Positions 8,715 to 15,579 of a stretch of DNA of 64,000 bases are shown here, in pieces; position 1 is the stretch's first letter, and every line of letters begins with the position of its first letter. Source of the DNA: Paenibacillus sp. XY044 (GTDB lineage Bacteria; Bacillota; Bacilli; Paenibacillales; Paenibacillaceae); NCBI RefSeq assembly GCF_002257645.1, contig NZ_NQMO01000002.1:372001-436000 (forward strand). The letters are read 5' to 3'. A program made the position numbers and the translations under genes. The notes beneath the pieces are model-generated. The model worked only from the letters and a program-made list of their open reading frames with translations. It had not been told where the DNA came from and did no database searches.

Positions 8715-9289
8715 AGCGAAAATATGCCGACCGGCAGGGTTGGCGGCGTGTCCTGGAGAGAGACTTTGCCTGCAGGTCGCTATGGTCCGATGAATTTAAT
8801 GGGCATGTGACAATCCTCTCGATTCGTCAAATCAGCGAGCCTCTTGTCGTGCAGATGAAGAGCCGGAACCTGTGCCTCGCGGATCAGGGATATGTTTGGA
8901 TGCAGCACTTTCCGGAAGAGGAGCACTACGCGGTCACCACCATGTTTAATGCGGAGCGTGAGGTCATCCAATGGTACGTAGATATAACGAAACGGAACGG
9001 CCTGAGCGGGGAGGGCATTCCTTATTGGGATGACCTGTATCTGGACTTGGTCGTCTTTCCTGATGGCAGCTATGTGATCAAAGATGAAGACGAATTGAGC
9101 GAAGCACTTCGCAGTTCGAAGATTACGGAGGAGGACTTCAGGCTCGCGTACCGAACCTTGAATGGGCTGTTGCCCCAAATCGAGACGGGGACCCATTGGA
9201 TATGGAACCATAGTAAGAAACATCTGGATTGGATGCTGGAAAGGAATGAGCCAAGCGGAGCAGATTCCAAGGGAGGTGATTACGCGTGA
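8711..9289 (+). CDS. DUF402 domain-containing protein
   Basis: A 192-residue DUF402 protein. Start GTG 8711 overlaps the previous stop (GTGA) and has aggggag upstream; the opening KRKYADRQGW is typical of the family. Conserved DUF402 elements include YVDITKRNG, PYWDDLYLDLVVFPDGSY and the acidic KDEDEL. Some DUF402 proteins are nucleoside tri/diphosphatases or RNase E/G-like binders; which applies here is unknown. It lies between two small membrane proteins, linked by 4-base overlaps on both sides. Confidence 0.82.
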   Translation: MKRKYADRQGWRRVLERDFACRSLWSDEFNGHVTILSIRQISEPLVVQMKSRNLCLADQGYVWMQHFPEEEHYAVTTMFNAEREVIQWYVDITKRNGLSGEGIPYWDDLYLDLVVFPDGSYVIKDEDELSEALRSSKITEEDFRLAYRTLNGLLPQIETGTHWIWNHSKKHLDWMLERNEPSGADSKGGDYA

Positions 9290-9603
9290 ACAAAGGTATA
9301 CCGTATTTCCTGATGATTTTGGCCGCGCTGGTCCTTTTGGTGCAAAATCATCAGGATGTATCCGTGGGGGACATGATATTCTCAAGCTTGGGTTTGGATC
9401 CATGGATTGGGAGTCCGACGCCAGGCTCGACCCGATATCATCTGCCGGTCATCGCCGGTTTGGCATTGCTCGTCGCAGGCATATTTGGTACCGTGAGATT
9501 GTACCGCGCCAAGTACCCGCGGATCCTCAGCTGGATTTTGCTGGCCTGCATCGCGGTCATTTATGCGTTTCCTCTGATCACCAGGGCAATCGGTTCGTTA
9601 TGA
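9286..9603 (+). CDS. Small integral membrane protein
   Basis: A 105-residue protein with three hydrophobic helices (about residues 5-20, 52-70 and 80-98). It starts at GTG 9286, overlapping the DUF402 stop by 4 bases, with gggaggtgat upstream. No recognisable family. The overlaps suggest it works with the DUF402 protein and the exported protein before it. Confidence 0.7.
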   Translation: MNKGIPYFLMILAALVLLVQNHQDVSVGDMIFSSLGLDPWIGSPTPGSTRYHLPVIAGLALLVAGIFGTVRLYRAKYPRILSWILLACIAVIYAFPLITRAIGSL

Positions 9604-9637
9604 AGATCGTACAATATATAAATAGAAGAGGCAGGGG

Positions 9638-10873
9638 ATGTTATTGACAGATTTTCAGAAGCACATGGAAAAATACGCGGAGCTGCTCGTCCAAGTGGGC
9701 GTGAATGTGCAGCCGGGTCAGGTGCTCTATGTGGAGTCACCTATAGAGTCGGCTGATTTTGCGCGGCTGGTTACGGCCAAAGCCTACCAGGCCGGGGCCA
9801 AATATGTACAGTTGAACTGGCGTGACGAGACCGTGGTGCGTATGCGCTATGACCTGGCGGGGCCGGAGTCGTTTGCGTTCTATCCCCCTTGGACGGCGCA
9901 CATGATGGAGAGCATTGCGGAGTCCGGGGGAGCGGTTCTTCTGCTGGACGGGGAGAACCCGAATTTGTATGAGGGCGTAGATCCGGTGAAAATATCGGCT
10001 TCCCGGAAAGCCGCTGCCGCCGCCCGCCGGAACTATCTCGGGTACGTGCGCACCAATCGGATCAGCTGGTGCATCGTCAACGTGCCGAGTCAGGCTTGGG
10101 CGGATCAAGTGTTTGCCGACCGCCCGCAGGAAGAGCGGGTGAGTGCCTTATGGGAATCGATCTTCCGGATGAACCATATCGACGAAGAGGATCCGGTGGC
10201 TGCCTGGCAGACGCACACTCAGCATTTACGGGCCGTCACCGATAAGCTGAACGCCAAGCAGTACCGCAGGCTGCATTACAAGGCACCCGGCACCGATTTG
10301 ACGGTCGAACTCGTTCCGGGACATATCTGGCTTGGCGGCGGCCAGGTCAACCAGAGCGGGATTCCGTTCGTGGCAAACATGCCGACCGAGGAAGTATATA
10401 CGATGCCGCACCGCACGGGAACAAACGGAACGGTGTCGAGCACCCGGCCGTTTGTGCTGAACGGTCAGCTGGTGGACCACTTTTCCCTGACGTTTCGTGA
10501 GGGGCGTGTGGTGGATTTTGGGGCGGAGACCGGATATGAGGCGTTGAAGCAGTATTTGGATGCCGATGAGGGGACACGGTACTTGGGCGAAGTCGCGATC
10601 GTACCCCATGATTCGCCGATCTCCCGTCTGAATCGGATCTTCTATAACGTGGGCATTGATGAGAACGCGTCCTGCCATTTTGCGCTCGGGAACGCGTATC
10701 CGACCAATTTGCAGGGCGGGGCGGGACTCGGCGATGAGGAGCTGCTTGCCCGCGGGGCCAACGTCAGCATGCAGCACGAAGATTTTATGGTCGGGTCGGC
10801 GGACCTGAGCATCGATGCAGAGCATGAGGACGGCTCGATCGAGCCGCTGCTTCGAAACGGAAGCTGGGTGTGA
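9638..10873 (+). CDS. M29 family aminopeptidase (AmpS/aminopeptidase T type)
   Basis: A 411-residue cytosolic metallo-aminopeptidase of family M29. The catalytic region has the family residues: ANMPTEEVYTMP, GEVAIVP, NVGIDENASCHFALGNAYP and MQHEDFMVGSADLSI, which hold the Glu, His, Tyr and Asp metal ligands. Site aggcaggggatg precedes the ATG. It releases N-terminal amino acids from peptides. A Nudix gene follows after 3 bases, so they probably share a transcript. Confidence 0.92.
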   Translation: MLLTDFQKHMEKYAELLVQVGVNVQPGQVLYVESPIESADFARLVTAKAYQAGAKYVQLNWRDETVVRMRYDLAGPESFAFYPPWTAHMMESIAESGGAVLLLDGENPNLYEGVDPVKISASRKAAAAARRNYLGYVRTNRISWCIVNVPSQAWADQVFADRPQEERVSALWESIFRMNHIDEEDPVAAWQTHTQHLRAVTDKLNAKQYRRLHYKAPGTDLTVELVPGHIWLGGGQVNQSGIPFVANMPTEEVYTMPHRTGTNGTVSSTRPFVLNGQLVDHFSLTFREGRVVDFGAETGYEALKQYLDADEGTRYLGEVAIVPHDSPISRLNRIFYNVGIDENASCHFALGNAYPTNLQGGAGLGDEELLARGANVSMQHEDFMVGSADLSIDAEHEDGSIEPLLRNGSWV

Positions 10874-10876
10874 GCG

Positions 10877-11356
10877 ATGATCACCTTTTCGGAAGGGCAG
10901 AACAAATTTAACTTTCGGGTTGCGGGAATCGCCGTTCACTGCCACCGGATTTTGCTGCACACAACGCTGCAGGACGATTTCTGGAACCTGCCTGGCGGGC
11001 GGGTGGAGCTTCAGGAATCGACGGACCAGGCTCTTATCCGGGAGATCCGGGAGGAGCTGGGCATCGATATACAGATAGACAAGCTGTTGTATGTCAACGA
11101 GGATTTTTTCGAATACGATCGAATGCACTACCATGAAATCGGATTTTATTACACATTTTCTTTTCCCGAGGGCCATGAAATTCTGGAGCGGGAGGGCGAA
11201 TTTCCAGGGATTGAGGATGGCGGCAGGCTTATATTCAAATGGTTTACGGTTGAGGAATTACAGGACTTGGCGGTATACCCGAAAGAGCTGAAGACGGACA
11301 TAAAATCAATGATTGATGGCAAATCTGTCTTGAAACATCGGATTCATCATCCATAA
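10877..11356 (+). CDS. Nudix hydrolase
   Basis: A 159-residue Nudix hydrolase. The box spans residues 41-63 (Gly41, Glu47, Arg55-Glu56, Glu59-Glu60, Gly62) in LPGGRVELQES...REIREELGI. It is probably expressed with the M29 peptidase upstream (3-base gap). It ends before a strong bidirectional terminator. The substrate is unknown. Confidence 0.88.
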   Translation: MITFSEGQNKFNFRVAGIAVHCHRILLHTTLQDDFWNLPGGRVELQESTDQALIREIREELGIDIQIDKLLYVNEDFFEYDRMHYHEIGFYYTFSFPEGHEILEREGEFPGIEDGGRLIFKWFTVEELQDLAVYPKELKTDIKSMIDGKSVLKHRIHHP

Positions 11357-11366
11357 GGATACAGAA

Positions 11367-11399
11367 AGCGGGCAGGGATGAGTCCCTGCCCGCTGCTTT
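11367..11399. terminator. Bidirectional intrinsic terminator
   Basis: A perfect 12-bp stem (agcgggcaggga / tccctgcccgct) with a 4-base loop has T-rich sequence after it on the plus strand and a T-rich complement on the minus strand. It separates the Nudix gene from the convergent hydrolase of the erm operon. Confidence 0.88.
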
Positions 11400-11404
11400 A
11401 TTAA

Positions 11405-12277
11405 TTATTTTACTGATCCCGATTGGCTCTGCTGGATGCCTGCGGTATGCTGTATGATCGCATCCAAAATCACGCCCCAGTCGCCCAGATGCAGCTCATG
11501 GCCGGTTCCTTCCAAGGTTACCAGCCGGGCGCCCGGAATCTCCCGGACCAGCGCTTCCCCGTGGGCATAAGGAATAATCGGATCCTCCGTGCCATGGATA
11601 ACGAGGGCCGGCACCCTGATGTCCGGTACCCGGGCAATCAGTTCCTCCCCGCCGGTCAGCAGGCCATGGTTGAACATGCTCGCCGTCCAACTGCGGGTCC
11701 GCTGCAGCTCCCGTGCGGCCAGCCGGCGGACTTTATCCTCGTCCGGAGCATGCTTAGACCCACGGAGCAAGTTCCATTTTTGGACGCTGAAATTCAGCAC
11801 CTCCTGTTCGTCCTCCCAATTGACCTGACCGGCCGAAGCAAAAAAAGCAGCAACCTTCTCTTCCATTTCCGGCAGACTCGGGTCACGGAACGAAGAAGTC
11901 ATGATCAGCGTATCGCTCAGCACCCGCTCGGGATACTTGATCGTAGCCATCAGCGTCAGCAGGCCGCCGAGCGACATGCCTGCCAAATGGGCCCGGTCAA
12001 TCCCGTAGGCGTCCAGCACGCGGATGGCGTCATCGGCCATGTCCTCTAAGCCGTACTGCGGGTTACCTGGCTCATCGTTCATCGATTGGCCGACGTCCCG
12101 GTTGTCGTAACGGATGACAAACCGTCCCGCGTCAGCAAGCCGCTGGCAAAATTCGTCCTCCCACCAGATCATCGAGGCTGTGGCGCCCATAATGAGCAGG
12201 ATCGCCGGATCTTCCTTTCGTCCAAAGCTTTCGGTGCACAGTTCAATACCATCCATTTTAATGAGTTGTTCTGTCAT
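11405..12277 (-). CDS. Alpha/beta hydrolase (RdmC/EstT-like; possible macrolide esterase)
   Basis: A 290-residue alpha/beta hydrolase. The nucleophile is Ser102 in AGMSLGG, the acid Asp232 in HGTEDPIIP and the base His260 in EGTGHEL. The N-terminal pattern ILLIMGATASMIWWEDEFC followed by RYDNRDVGQS resembles the aclacinomycin methylesterase/EstT group, some of which open the lactone of 16-membered macrolides. The start is ATG 12277 with aaggagg upstream; a longer frame reaches 12382 inside erm. It follows erm by 31 bases on the same strand, so it should be co-transcribed and share erm induction. The esterase role is inferred from context and motif similarity. Confidence 0.85.
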   Translation of the reverse strand: MTEQLIKMDGIELCTESFGRKEDPAILLIMGATASMIWWEDEFCQRLADAGRFVIRYDNRDVGQSMNDEPGNPQYGLEDMADDAIRVLDAYGIDRAHLAGMSLGGLLTLMATIKYPERVLSDTLIMTSSFRDPSLPEMEEKVAAFFASAGQVNWEDEQEVLNFSVQKWNLLRGSKHAPDEDKVRRLAARELQRTRSWTASMFNHGLLTGGEELIARVPDIRVPALVIHGTEDPIIPYAHGEALVREIPGARLVTLEGTGHELHLGDWGVILDAIIQHTAGIQQSQSGSVK

Positions 12278-12308
12278 TTGTGTATCCTCCTTAGATTTCA
12301 ATTCACGC

Positions 12309-13169
12309 CTACCTGGCGCTCTTTTTCTTCGTTGTTGCTTTCGGCCAGCGATAAGAGGGGACCTTTTCCCGCATCGTATCAAAGACGTTGGCCCAATCCC
12401 GCTCGCGCAGCAAGCATACAGGGGTATTCCGGTCCACCTGGATTTGCTGCAGCAGGTGCCTCATTTGCACAGGTGTAAAAATCCCAGCCAGCGCTTCGCT
12501 CACCGGCATTGCCGGGTCGTCCAGCGCATATTCGGCCAATCCGCCGAACGCATGATGATGCCGCGATTCCACCCAGGGCGATTTCCGTCTCCGGATACGG
12601 AGAAGGGCTGCGTCCACTTGAGGTGGAGGTGAAAAATGGCGCCGGGGCACGACCTTCACCAGTTCGAAGTCAAAGCACATCCGCCACTTGAGCAGACGCG
12701 AGCTGCGAATCTGCCTTGCCGTAAATCCCTTGGCCGCTCCGTGCTGTACGATCAGCACCGCTCCCTGGAACGAAGAACCCGGCGGATCGAGCAGCTTCTC
12801 GAGAATGAATGTCGTCATAAAAAATGGAATGTTGGCTACGACATGAAACGGCTCCTTTGGAAAATAAGCTTCGCGAATGTCTCTTTCAATAACGGCCACA
12901 TTGGAGCCGGGAACTGCCTTTTGCCGAAGCGTGGCGGCGAACGCGGCATCGTTCTCAATAGCCAGCACTCTGCCCGCTTTCTTCGCGAGCGGGAACGTGA
13001 TGGCTCCCCGCCCGGCGCCCAGATCGAGCACTGTGTCGGCGGATGTGACCTCAGCCATTCCGATCATGTCATGAATGACCGGCTCATAGTGCAGCAGGTG
13101 CTGTCCTTTTACTGTGGGTTTCTCTATGTTCAAGCGCGTCTTTATATTTCGTTGTCGATGTTTATGCAT
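12309..13169 (-). CDS. erm: Erm-family 23S rRNA (adenine-N6) methyltransferase
   Basis: A 286-residue Erm methyltransferase resembling the ErmD/ErmK group. Such enzymes methylate A2058 of 23S rRNA and block macrolides, lincosamides and streptogramin B. Motifs: KGQHLL (21-26), SAM-binding LDLGAGRGAIT (48-58), acidic IEND (71-74), catalytic NIPFF (113-117), then HFSPPPQVDAALLRI and the Erm-type C-terminal GLAEYAL...FTPVQM, which separates it from KsgA. The tail is very basic. Start ATG 13169 has ggaggg 8 bases upstream, but that site can pair with 13226-13235. The long structured leader upstream points to antibiotic induction. Confidence 0.92.
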   Translation of the reverse strand: MHKHRQRNIKTRLNIEKPTVKGQHLLHYEPVIHDMIGMAEVTSADTVLDLGAGRGAITFPLAKKAGRVLAIENDAAFAATLRQKAVPGSNVAVIERDIREAYFPKEPFHVVANIPFFMTTFILEKLLDPPGSSFQGAVLIVQHGAAKGFTARQIRSSRLLKWRMCFDFELVKVVPRRHFSPPPQVDAALLRIRRRKSPWVESRHHHAFGGLAEYALDDPAMPVSEALAGIFTPVQMRHLLQQIQVDRNTPVCLLRERDWANVFDTMREKVPSYRWPKATTKKKSAR

Positions 13170-13372
13170 CCATGAATCCCTCCGTTATTCAGCGATGGTT
13201 TCTGCCATCGGCTGAGCTGTGAAGTGGAGAGACTCAGGATAACGTCGCGGAATCCGGCGGGATTCGCCGAATGATTGGTCACCGCGCGGCCGGATTGGAC
13301 TGCATGAAGGAGCAGTTCATCGGCGTATAAGCCCGGCTTTCTTTGAAGCGGCGGGTGGCGGCGCATACGCAT
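13142..13372 (-). CDS. Candidate erm leader ORF beginning Met-Arg-Met-Arg-Arg
   Basis: An ORF on the minus strand upstream of erm opens with MRMRRHPPLQ. The start of the ErmD/ErmK leader (MTHSMRLRFPTLNQ) is known to stall ribosomes through its Arg-Leu-Arg '+x+' element in the presence of macrolides; here Arg-Met-Arg holds the same place, and the preceding in-frame codons Ile-Ala-Trp-Ser align with Met-Thr-His-Ser. The frame runs 76 codons and ends inside erm. The start is unsure: no good ribosome site precedes ATG 13372, while an ATC four codons upstream has agga at proper spacing. Confidence 0.45.
   Translation of the reverse strand: MRMRRHPPLQRKPGLYADELLLHAVQSGRAVTNHSANPAGFRDVILSLSTSQLSRWQKPSLNNGGIHGCINIDNEI
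13174..13235 (-). promoter_or_regulatory. Stem sequestering the erm ribosome binding site
   Basis: On the minus strand GAGTCTCTCC (13226-13235) can pair over 10 positions, counting G-U, with GGAGGGATTC (13174-13183), which contains the erm Shine-Dalgarno. The loop holds a second hairpin, CGATGG-cagaaa-CCATCG. This is the arrangement of translational attenuators in inducible erm genes: ribosome stalling upstream would refold the RNA and expose the site. Confidence 0.6.
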
Positions 13373-13400
13373 CGACCAAGCGATTTTTTTCCTGAGCAAA

Positions 13401-13533
13401 AGGGAGGTTACCTGGCAAAAAGGCAGACCTATCCTGAGTTTCTCTGTACACAGCAAAGCCAACGGCTTTTTTTCTTAGCAGCTGTACACCATGCGAACCC
13501 GGATAAACTGATCTACCACACGTAACCCTCCTT
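13401..13533 (-). promoter_or_regulatory. Structured leader element, copy A (mini-ORF plus terminator-like hairpin)
   Basis: Read on the minus strand: AAGGAGGG (13526-13533), a mini-ORF GTG-TGG-TAG (13513-13521), then an extended hairpin whose outer arms are GGTAGATC (13510-13517) and GGTCTGCC (13422-13429), with inner pairs TATCC/GGATA and GGGTT/AACTC and a variable apical hairpin. A five-base U-tract (13417-13421) follows directly. A further stem, GGTTAC (13522-13527) with GTAACC (13406-13411), encloses everything and reaches the Shine-Dalgarno. Three G-U pairs exist only on the minus strand, which gives the orientation. Bases 13492-13531 are identical to copy B. Confidence 0.65.
13513..13521 (-). 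CDS. Two-codon upstream ORF (Met-Trp-stop), copy A
   Basis: GTG TGG TAG lies 5 bases after AAGGAGG. Its last four bases belong to the 5' arm of the copy A hairpin, so a ribosome held on the start codon would cover that arm and block the hairpin. The same ORF and ribosome site occur in copy B. Translation is inferred, not shown. Confidence 0.4.
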   Translation of the reverse strand: MW

Positions 13534-13566
13534 GCCCGAAATGATCGTTAGCGTAAAAACAAACAC

Positions 13567-13594
13567 AAAAAAACACAGGCTATCTGCCTGTGTT
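13567..13594 (-). terminator. Intrinsic terminator between the two leader elements
   Basis: On the minus strand AACACAGGC-agata-GCCTGTGTT is followed by a T run. It lies between copies B and A and would stop transcripts starting upstream of copy B before they reach erm. A 12-codon frame (MFLGPGGPFAKR, TTG start at 13631, aaggag upstream) ends exactly at the 5' arm of this hairpin and could be an attenuator peptide; its ribosome-site spacing is short. Confidence 0.75.
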
Positions 13595-13663
13595 AACGTT
13601 TCGCGAAAGGACCGCCCGGTCCAAGGAACAATAGCTCCTTCGGCCGCAGGATATAGGGTCTTA

Positions 13664-13681
13664 CATGAACGCCGGTTCATG
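13664..13681. repeat. Perfect inverted repeat in the erm leader
   Basis: catgaac-gccg-gttcatg is a perfect 7-bp palindromic stem. Close by, 13695-13710 holds a second perfect one (ggaatg-ctgt-cattcc). Both lie between the two leader elements. They may be RNA hairpins or an operator; nothing in the sequence decides. Confidence 0.5.
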
Positions 13682-13824
13682 CCTGGAGGGCAGGGGAATG
13701 CTGTCATTCCTGTCCTAGAGGGCACAATCCGTAATTCATTCATGTGAGATGAATTTTTAAAGGCAGGCCGGACATCATGAGCTTTCTGCTGACGACATTC
13801 CGGCCACGAGAGTGCTGAAGCTGT

Positions 13825-13948
13825 GGGTTACCTTTAAAAAAGGGCAGACCAATCCTGAGTCCTCCGCGTACAAGCAGAGAATTTTGCAATATGTTAGTTG
13901 CAAAACGTGCGAACCCGGATAAACTGATCTACCACACGTAACCCTCCG
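13825..13948 (-). promoter_or_regulatory. Structured leader element, copy B (mini-ORF plus terminator-like hairpin)
   Basis: Same design as copy A on the minus strand: CGGAGGG, TTAC, GTG-TGG-TAG (13929-13937), hairpin arms GGTAGATC and GGTCTGCC (13843-13850), then a six-base U-tract (13836-13841). The outer stem is GGGTTAC (13938-13944) with GTAACCC (13825-13831). The apical part differs from copy A in sequence and shape (TTTTGCAA/TTGCAAAA and CTCTGC/GCGGAG hairpins), while 13908-13947 are identical to it. Conserved ribosome site, mini-ORF and terminator arms with variable loops suggest selection on the leader function. Confidence 0.65.
13929..13937 (-). CDS. Two-codon upstream ORF (Met-Trp-stop), copy B
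   Basis: GTG TGG TAG is preceded by CGGAGGG with the same 4-base spacer as in copy A and again overlaps the 5' arm of a terminator-like hairpin. Translation is inferred. Confidence 0.4.
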   Translation of the reverse strand: MW

Positions 13949-14108
13949 TTCTTCGTAAATTACTAAAAGGCTACCATATCAATCCATTTTTAGCAAGTAC
14001 CTGGCGAAGAAAGGGTCTGGGGATTAGCCGTCGAATAGGTAAAATACATTGCTTGCGGCAATTTTGCTAATGACTGTCATTACGCGTCATGGAAAGGAGG
14101 TCGTCAGC

Positions 14109-14840
14109 ATCAAACAGATTATCGCTATGGGTGGCGGAGGGTTTTCGATGGAACCGGCTAACCTTTTGCTGGATCTATATATCCTCCGGCAGGCGGACAC
14201 CGGCAGTCCCAAGGTTTGCTTTGTACCGACGGCGAGCGGTGATGCGCAAGGGTATATCGATCGTTTTTATGATGCGTTCCAGCGCCTGGAATGCACACCA
14301 TCCCATCTTTCCCTGGTTCAGCCACCCACCGTCGATCTGGAAGACTTTATTCTGGATCAGGACATCATTTACGTCGGGGGCGGCAATACGAAATCAATGC
14401 TTGCGGTATGGAAGGAACGAAGCGTGGATCGATATTTAAAGACCGCCTGGGAGAATGGGGTTATTTTATCCGGCTTAAGCGCCGGTTCCATTTGCTGGTT
14501 TGAGGAAGGTGTCACGGATTCCGTCCCTGGTGAGCTAACCCGGCTGGAAGGTCTCGGTTTGCTTCCAGGAAGTCACTGCCCCCATTATGACGGGGAAGCG
14601 GACCGCAGGCCCGGTTATCAACGACTGATCCAAAGCGGTCAAATCGGCGGAGGAATAGCCGCAGATGATGGAGCAGCACTGCATTATGTGGATGGGATTT
14701 TTCACCGGGCAGTCAGTTCGCGTCCAATGGCCAAAGCCTTCGAGGTGCAAGCCGTGGAAGGACATGTGATGGAAACGGTTATTCCGACCGTATATTTGGG
14801 GAGCGGACCGGGCCATGATCTAAACCGGGAATCCCGCTGA
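14109..14840 (+). CDS. Peptidase E (S51 family), probable ATC start
   Basis: A 243-residue S51 peptidase like YgaJ of Bacillus; S51 enzymes cleave Asp-Xaa dipeptides. The nucleophile Ser124 lies in SGLSAGSICW, with YVGGGNT before it. Family members begin MKQIIA-GGGGFSMEP; here that sequence is coded from an ATC at 14109, exactly 8 bases after a perfect aaggagg. The frame is open back to a TTG at 14049 and an ATG at 14070, but neither has a ribosome site and they would add 13-20 residues foreign to the family. So I place the start at ATC; 14070 is the alternative. Confidence 0.85.
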   Translation: MKQIIAMGGGGFSMEPANLLLDLYILRQADTGSPKVCFVPTASGDAQGYIDRFYDAFQRLECTPSHLSLVQPPTVDLEDFILDQDIIYVGGGNTKSMLAVWKERSVDRYLKTAWENGVILSGLSAGSICWFEEGVTDSVPGELTRLEGLGLLPGSHCPHYDGEADRRPGYQRLIQSGQIGGGIAADDGAALHYVDGIFHRAVSSRPMAKAFEVQAVEGHVMETVIPTVYLGSGPGHDLNRESR

Positions 14841-14859
14841 CCAGTAAGGAGGATGAAAC

Positions 14860-15534
14860 TTGGGCACGAAAGCCGTTTTGTTCGATCTGTACGAGACTTT
14901 GATCACCGAATTTGCGGATGGCCGCCGGATATCGGGCCGCCGCTACGATTACCCGGGTCTGCTGGGCCTGAGCGAGGAGCAGTTCAAGCTGGAGTGGAGG
15001 AGACGGGTGGAACAACGGATGCGCGGGGAGTTCGCAACCTTTCCGGACGTCATCCGGGATATTTGCCGAGGCAGGGGGCTTGATGCGGACGAACAGGCTG
15101 TGCAGTCGCTCTACCAGGCAAGGATCCAAGAGAAGCGGATACCTTTTGAGGCCGTACGTCCTGACATTTTGGACATGCTCGAAACCCTTCGGAGCCATGG
15201 CTGGAAGCTGGGACTGATCAGCAACTGCTCGGAGGAGGAAGTCCTGGGCTGGGGAGATTCCCCGCTGGCCGGGTATTTTGATGACGTTATTTTTTCATAC
15301 GAGGTAGAATGCTGCAAACCCGACCCCTCCATTTATGAACTCGCGTGCCGAAGGCTGCAGATGCAACCGGAGGATTGCGTTTTTGTAGGGGATGGAGGCT
15401 CCGGGGAGCTGGATGGGGCGCATCAGGCAGGGATGAAGGTGTTCCATGCGGTCTGGTTCAATCCCTATGTGGAGAGCCGGTACGTCCAGCTGTCGGCACC
15501 CGTGCAGCTTGCCGCCGCATTGCCTGTATCATAG
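14860..15534 (+). CDS. HAD family hydrolase
   Basis: A 224-residue HAD superfamily phosphatase. Motif I is FDLYETL (Asp9; the second Asp of the usual DxD is Tyr11, as in some HAD branches), motif II LISNCS, a Lys in CCKPDPSIY and acidic motif IV VFVGDGGSGE. Start TTG 14860 has aaggagg 7 bases upstream. Directly downstream of peptidase E, so likely in the same transcript. The substrate is unknown. Confidence 0.85.
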   Translation: MGTKAVLFDLYETLITEFADGRRISGRRYDYPGLLGLSEEQFKLEWRRRVEQRMRGEFATFPDVIRDICRGRGLDADEQAVQSLYQARIQEKRIPFEAVRPDILDMLETLRSHGWKLGLISNCSEEEVLGWGDSPLAGYFDDVIFSYEVECCKPDPSIYELACRRLQMQPEDCVFVGDGGSGELDGAHQAGMKVFHAVWFNPYVESRYVQLSAPVQLAAALPVS

Positions 15535-15579
15535 CCAAGCCGGGCATGAGTTTGTATCACTTCCACAGGAGGATGAGTG

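Noticed and set aside
12309..13169. KsgA/RsmA (16S rRNA dimethyltransferase) instead of Erm
   Set aside because: The GQHLL start, NIPFF motif, GLAEYAL and FTPVQM C-terminal segments and the leader match Erm, not KsgA.
13343..13747. Plus-strand frames of 60-76 codons opposite the erm leader
   Set aside because: They lack ribosome sites and cover the structured RNA elements; the pairing with G-U bases fits the minus strand.
13401..13948. A known riboswitch class (e.g. c-di-AMP, T-box, SAM, purine)
   Set aside because: None of the consensus cores I know is present; the Shine-Dalgarno plus mini-ORF overlapping a terminator fits a ribosome-sensing leader better.
13401..13948. Insertion of a mobile repeat twice
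   Set aside because: No target duplications or transposase ends are visible, and the conserved parts are just the functional ones while the loops differ.
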